From Magnetospira sp. (GTDB lineage: Bacteria; Pseudomonadota; Alphaproteobacteria; Rhodospirillales; Magnetospiraceae), in NCBI GenBank assembly GCA_028277325.1, contig JANQGL010000341.1, positions 1-7,689 on the forward strand: a DNA stretch of 7,689 nt, read 5' to 3'. Under the pieces are notes generated by a model that made no database searches, was not told the origin of the DNA, and was given only the letters and a program-made list of their open reading frames with translations. The position numbers and the translations under genes are program-made. Each line of letters begins with the position of its first letter. Positions within the stretch are counted from its first letter, which is position 1. This document shows positions 5,282-7,689 of the stretch, in pieces.

Positions 5282-5301
5282 AAAACCATATCACTGGTTT
5301 T
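5282..5301. promoter_or_regulatory. Probable ArsR operator
   Basis: AAAACCA (5282-5288) and TGGTTTT (5295-5301) form a perfect 7-bp inverted repeat with a 6-base centre. It covers the predicted -10 box of the minus-strand promoter ahead of arsR. ArsR-family repressors usually bind imperfect dyads of 12-2-12 or similar form overlapping their own promoter and fall off when metal binds. This position and symmetry fit autoregulation of the arsR-permease transcript. Confidence 0.6.
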
Positions 5302-5314
5302 TTCGAAATGTCAA
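5285..5314 (-). promoter_or_regulatory. Predicted promoter of the arsR-permease operon
   Basis: On the minus strand a perfect TTGACA (5314-5309) is followed after 18 bp by TATGGT (5290-5285), four of six consensus positions. Transcription would start near 5278, giving a leader of about 20 bases before the ATG at 5259. The -10 box lies within the inverted repeat at 5282-5301. This promoter lets the pair be expressed independently of typA, which ends 34 bases upstream of it. Confidence 0.65.
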
Positions 5315-5347
5315 GCCGGACCACCGACCCCCGCCCGCGACCGGATC

Positions 5348-7165
5348 CTACCCCGATACGGCCTTGCGCTCCGCCTTCTTGCGTTCGTGCGGGTCGAGCA
5401 GGCGCTTGCGCAGGCGGATCGACTGCGGGGTGACCTCCACAAGCTCGTCGTCCTGGATATAGGCGATGGCCCGTTCCAGGGTCATGCGGCGCGGCGGGGT
5501 GAGGCGGATCGCCTCGTCGGTGCCCGAAGCGCGGACGTTGGTGAGCTGCTTGGTCTTCATCGGGTTGACCTCCAGGTCGCCGGGCCGCGCGTGCTCGCCG
5601 ATGATCATCCCCTCGTAGACCTTGACCTGCGGGCCGACGAACAGCGGTCCGCGCCCCTCCAGGTTGGCCAGCGCATAGGCCACCGTGGTCCCGGCGGCGT
5701 TGGAGATCAGCACCCCGTTGCGGCGCCCCGGGATCGGCCCGCAATGGGGCACGTAGCCGTGGAAGGCGCGGGCCATGATGCCGGTGCCCCGGGTCTCGGT
5801 CAGGAACTCCCCGAAATAGCCGATCATGCCGCGCGACGGGGCGTGGAACACCAGGCGCGCCTTGCCGCCGCCGGACGGGCGCATCTCCTTCATCTTGCCC
5901 TTGCGCAGGGACATCGCCTCGACGACGATCCCCGAGAACGCCTCGTCCACGTCGATGGTGACCTCCTCCAGCGGCTCCAGGCGCGCGCCGCCGTCCTCGC
6001 GATACAGGACGCGCGGGCGCGAGATCGACAACTCGAATCCCTCGCGGCGCATCACCTCGATCAGCACCCCCAACTGCAACTCGCCGCGCCCCGCCACCTC
6101 CAGGGCGTCCTTGTCCTCGGTCTCGGTGACCCGCAGGGCGACGTTGCCCTCGGCCTCGGCGAACAGGCGGTCGCGGATGACGCGGGACTGCACCTTCCTG
6201 CCCTCCCGCCCGGCGAGCGGCGAATCGTTGACCGAGAACAGCATGGCCAGGGTCGGCGGGTCGATCGGCTGGGCCGGCAGCGCGGCGTCCACCGACGGAT
6301 CGCACAGGGTGTGCGACACCGTCCCCCTGGCCAGCCCGGCGATGGCGACGATGTCGCCCGAGCGGACCTCGTCGGCCGGCACCCGCTCCAGGCCGCGAAA
6401 GGTCAGCAGCCTGGTCGCCCGGCCCTGCTCGATTAGGGCGCCCTCGCGGTCGATCACCTTGATCGGCGCGTTGGGGCGGATCGATCCGCTCGCCACCCGG
6501 CCGGTCAGCACGCGGCCCAGATAGGGATCGGACTCCAGGGTGGTGGCCAGCATGGAGAACGGGGCGTCGGGGTTTGTTTCCGGTTCCGGAACGTCGTCGA
6601 GAATGGCCTCGAAGACCGCCGACATGTCGCCCGGACGGGAGTCCGGTTCGAGGCTCGCCCAGCCCTGCTTGGCCGAGGCGAACAGGGTCGGGAAGTCGAG
6701 CTGTTCGTCGCTGGCGTCCAGCGCCGTGAACAGGTCGAACACCTCGTCCTGCACCTCGTAGGGGCGGGCGTCCGGCTTGTCCACCTTGTTGACCACCACG
6801 ATCGGCCTGAGGCCCAGCTTCAGGGCCTTGGTGGTCACGAACTTGGTCTGCGGCATCGGCCCTTCGGAGGCGTCGACCAGCAGCAGCACCCCGTCGACCA
6901 TGGAGAGGATGCGCTCCACCTCGCCCCCGAAATCGGCGTGGCCGGGGGTGTCGACGATGTTGATCCGGGTCCCCCGCCAGTCGATGGAGGTGCACTTGGC
7001 GAGAATGGTGATGCCGCGTTCCCGCTCCAGTTCGTTGGAGTCCATCGCCCGTTCGGCCACCGCCTGGTTGTCGCGGAAGGCGCCGGACTGCCTCAGGAGC
7101 ACGTCGACCAGGGTCGTCTTGCCATGGTCCACGTGGGCGATGATCGCGATGTTGCGCAGGGTCAT
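5348..7165 (-). CDS. typA: TypA/BipA ribosome-associated GTPase
   Basis: The 605-residue protein is full length for TypA/BipA, a translational GTPase that binds the 70S ribosome and aids 50S assembly and stress or low-temperature growth. The G motifs are all intact: AHVDHGKT (10-17), RGITI (50-54), DTPGH (72-76), NKVD (126-129) and SAK (164-166). The long ERERGITILAKCTS switch region and PVLVGRVLTGRV-like domain II (LGRVLTGRVASG) follow. The EF-G-like domain is seen at GRGELQLGVLIEVMRREGFEL, and the TypA-specific C-terminal domain at GYVPHCGPIPGRRNGVLISN, KVYEGMIIGEHARPGDLEVNP and KQLTNVRASGTDEA. The start ATG at 7165 overlaps the stop of the upstream kinase gene by four bases (ATGA), so translation is probably coupled. 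It precedes the arsR promoter and is not functionally tied to it. Confidence 0.97.
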   Translation of the reverse strand: MTLRNIAIIAHVDHGKTTLVDVLLRQSGAFRDNQAVAERAMDSNELERERGITILAKCTSIDWRGTRINIVDTPGHADFGGEVERILSMVDGVLLLVDASEGPMPQTKFVTTKALKLGLRPIVVVNKVDKPDARPYEVQDEVFDLFTALDASDEQLDFPTLFASAKQGWASLEPDSRPGDMSAVFEAILDDVPEPETNPDAPFSMLATTLESDPYLGRVLTGRVASGSIRPNAPIKVIDREGALIEQGRATRLLTFRGLERVPADEVRSGDIVAIAGLARGTVSHTLCDPSVDAALPAQPIDPPTLAMLFSVNDSPLAGREGRKVQSRVIRDRLFAEAEGNVALRVTETEDKDALEVAGRGELQLGVLIEVMRREGFELSISRPRVLYREDGGARLEPLEEVTIDVDEAFSGIVVEAMSLRKGKMKEMRPSGGGKARLVFHAPSRGMIGYFGEFLTETRGTGIMARAFHGYVPHCGPIPGRRNGVLISNAAGTTVAYALANLEGRGPLFVGPQVKVYEGMIIGEHARPGDLEVNPMKTKQLTNVRASGTDEAIRLTPPRRMTLERAIAYIQDDELVEVTPQSIRLRKRLLDPHERKKAERKAVSG

Positions 7166-7689
7166 CCGGCGAGCCCCAGCCGGTCGGCGGCCAGCGCGTC
7201 GAGCGGCGTTTCGGGGCGGGCCCCGAAATGCGAGATCACCTCGGCCGCGCAGATGCCGCCCAGGCGTCCGCAGGTCGCCAGGTCGTCGCCGCGCACGAAG
7301 GCATGCAGGAACCCGGCCGCGTAGGCGTCGCCGGCGCCGGTGGTGTCGACCACCCGGTCGACCGGTTCCGGGTCCAGAATGTGCACCTCGGTCCCCGACA
7401 GCACCACCGAGCCCTTGGGGCCCCGGGTCAGGGCCGCCACCGAAACGTGCTCCGGCAGCAGGTGCATGGCCGCGTCGAAGGTCCCGACCTGGAACAGGCT
7501 CATGATTTCGCGCTCGTTGGCGAACAGGATGTCCACGTGACGGCGCACCAGATCCAGGAACGACTCGCGGTGGCGGTCGACGCAGAACGGATCGGACAGG
7601 CTGAGCGCCACCCGGCGGCCGGCCAGGTGGGCCGACAGGGCGGCCTTGACGAAGGCCTCCTTGGCCTTCGGCGGGTCCCACAGGTAGCC
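7162..7689 (-). CDS. PfkB-family kinase, probable adenosine kinase (3' part, cut at window edge)
   Basis: These 175 residues are the C-terminal half of a ribokinase/PfkB-family sugar or nucleoside kinase; the N-terminus lies beyond the right edge of the window. The fragment opens with GYLWDPPKAKEAF, a sequence I associate with alphaproteobacterial PfkB proteins annotated as adenosine kinase. It continues through DILFANEREI, which includes the N-E-x-E motif for metal/phosphate binding, and TRGPKGSVVL. It then carries the PfkB signature DTTGAGDAYAAGF, whose last Asp (fragment residue 121) is the expected catalytic base. Adenosine kinase would convert adenosine to AMP in nucleotide salvage; other PfkB substrates such as ribose or inosine cannot be excluded from this half. 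The ORF is open to the window end, so no start is proposed. Its stop TGA overlaps the typA ATG, marking a two-gene operon. Confidence 0.88.
   Translation of the reverse strand, partial: GYLWDPPKAKEAFVKAALSAHLAGRRVALSLSDPFCVDRHRESFLDLVRRHVDILFANEREIMSLFQVGTFDAAMHLLPEHVSVAALTRGPKGSVVLSGTEVHILDPEPVDRVVDTTGAGDAYAAGFLHAFVRGDDLATCGRLGGICAAEVISHFGARPETPLDALAADRLGLAG

Noticed and set aside
5216..6436. 406-codon plus-strand frame antisense to typA
   Set aside because: It lies opposite an unmistakable full-length TypA and shows only Leu/Arg/Gln/His-rich shadow composition.
1..7689. A novel multi-gene defence, mobile or biosynthetic system
   Set aside because: Every main gene falls into a known family of housekeeping, storage or efflux function, and no integrase, transposase, repeat array or toxin-like gene was seen.

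Overview
The window is GC-rich DNA with tightly packed bacterial genes and looks chromosomal. The gene families point to an alphaproteobacterium, probably a Rhodospirillales relative: an alphaproteobacterial phasin behind a TetR/COQ9-like gene, a CsaA-type tRNA-binding protein, an Mcl2-like malyl-CoA thioesterase/lyase homolog, a DUF2189 membrane protein, and an ArsR-permease pair behind typA. This placement rests on family resemblance read by eye; no search was run. No RNA genes, insertion sequences, CRISPR arrays or attachment sites were seen.

Left block, + strand (1-2794). A TetR-fold protein with a COQ9-like C-terminus (57-683) is followed by a phasin (804-1295). The phasin promoter (TTGACG, 17 bp, CATACT) lies between two nearly identical 15-bp operator-like repeats, which suggests polyhydroxyalkanoate-linked repression. 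A hairpin separates the phasin from a CsaA-like protein (1372-1707). After a 211-bp gap containing a short palindrome comes a HpcH/CitE-family enzyme (1919-2794) of the malyl-CoA type, probably linked to the ethylmalonyl-CoA pathway. PHA storage and ethylmalonyl-CoA chemistry both draw on acetoacetyl-CoA/3-hydroxybutyryl-CoA, so the neighbourhood has a loose carbon-storage theme.

Right block, - strand (7689 down to 2826). Transcription runs leftwards: the 3' part of a PfkB-family sugar/adenosine kinase (entering from the right edge), typA/bipA (overlapping it by four bases), an arsR-type repressor with its own promoter and operator, an ArsP/DUF318 permease with two CxC motifs, a strong hairpin, a 55-bp AT-rich island (6 G/C of 55), and a DUF2189 multi-pass membrane protein. 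The two blocks converge at a hairpin near 2797-2813.

The most informative parts are the regulatory sites: the flanked phasin promoter, the arsR operator/promoter, and the palindrome before the malyl-CoA enzyme. The arsR-permease pair is a small metalloid- or metal-efflux module whose substrate the sequence does not settle. I did not find a convincingly new multi-gene system.
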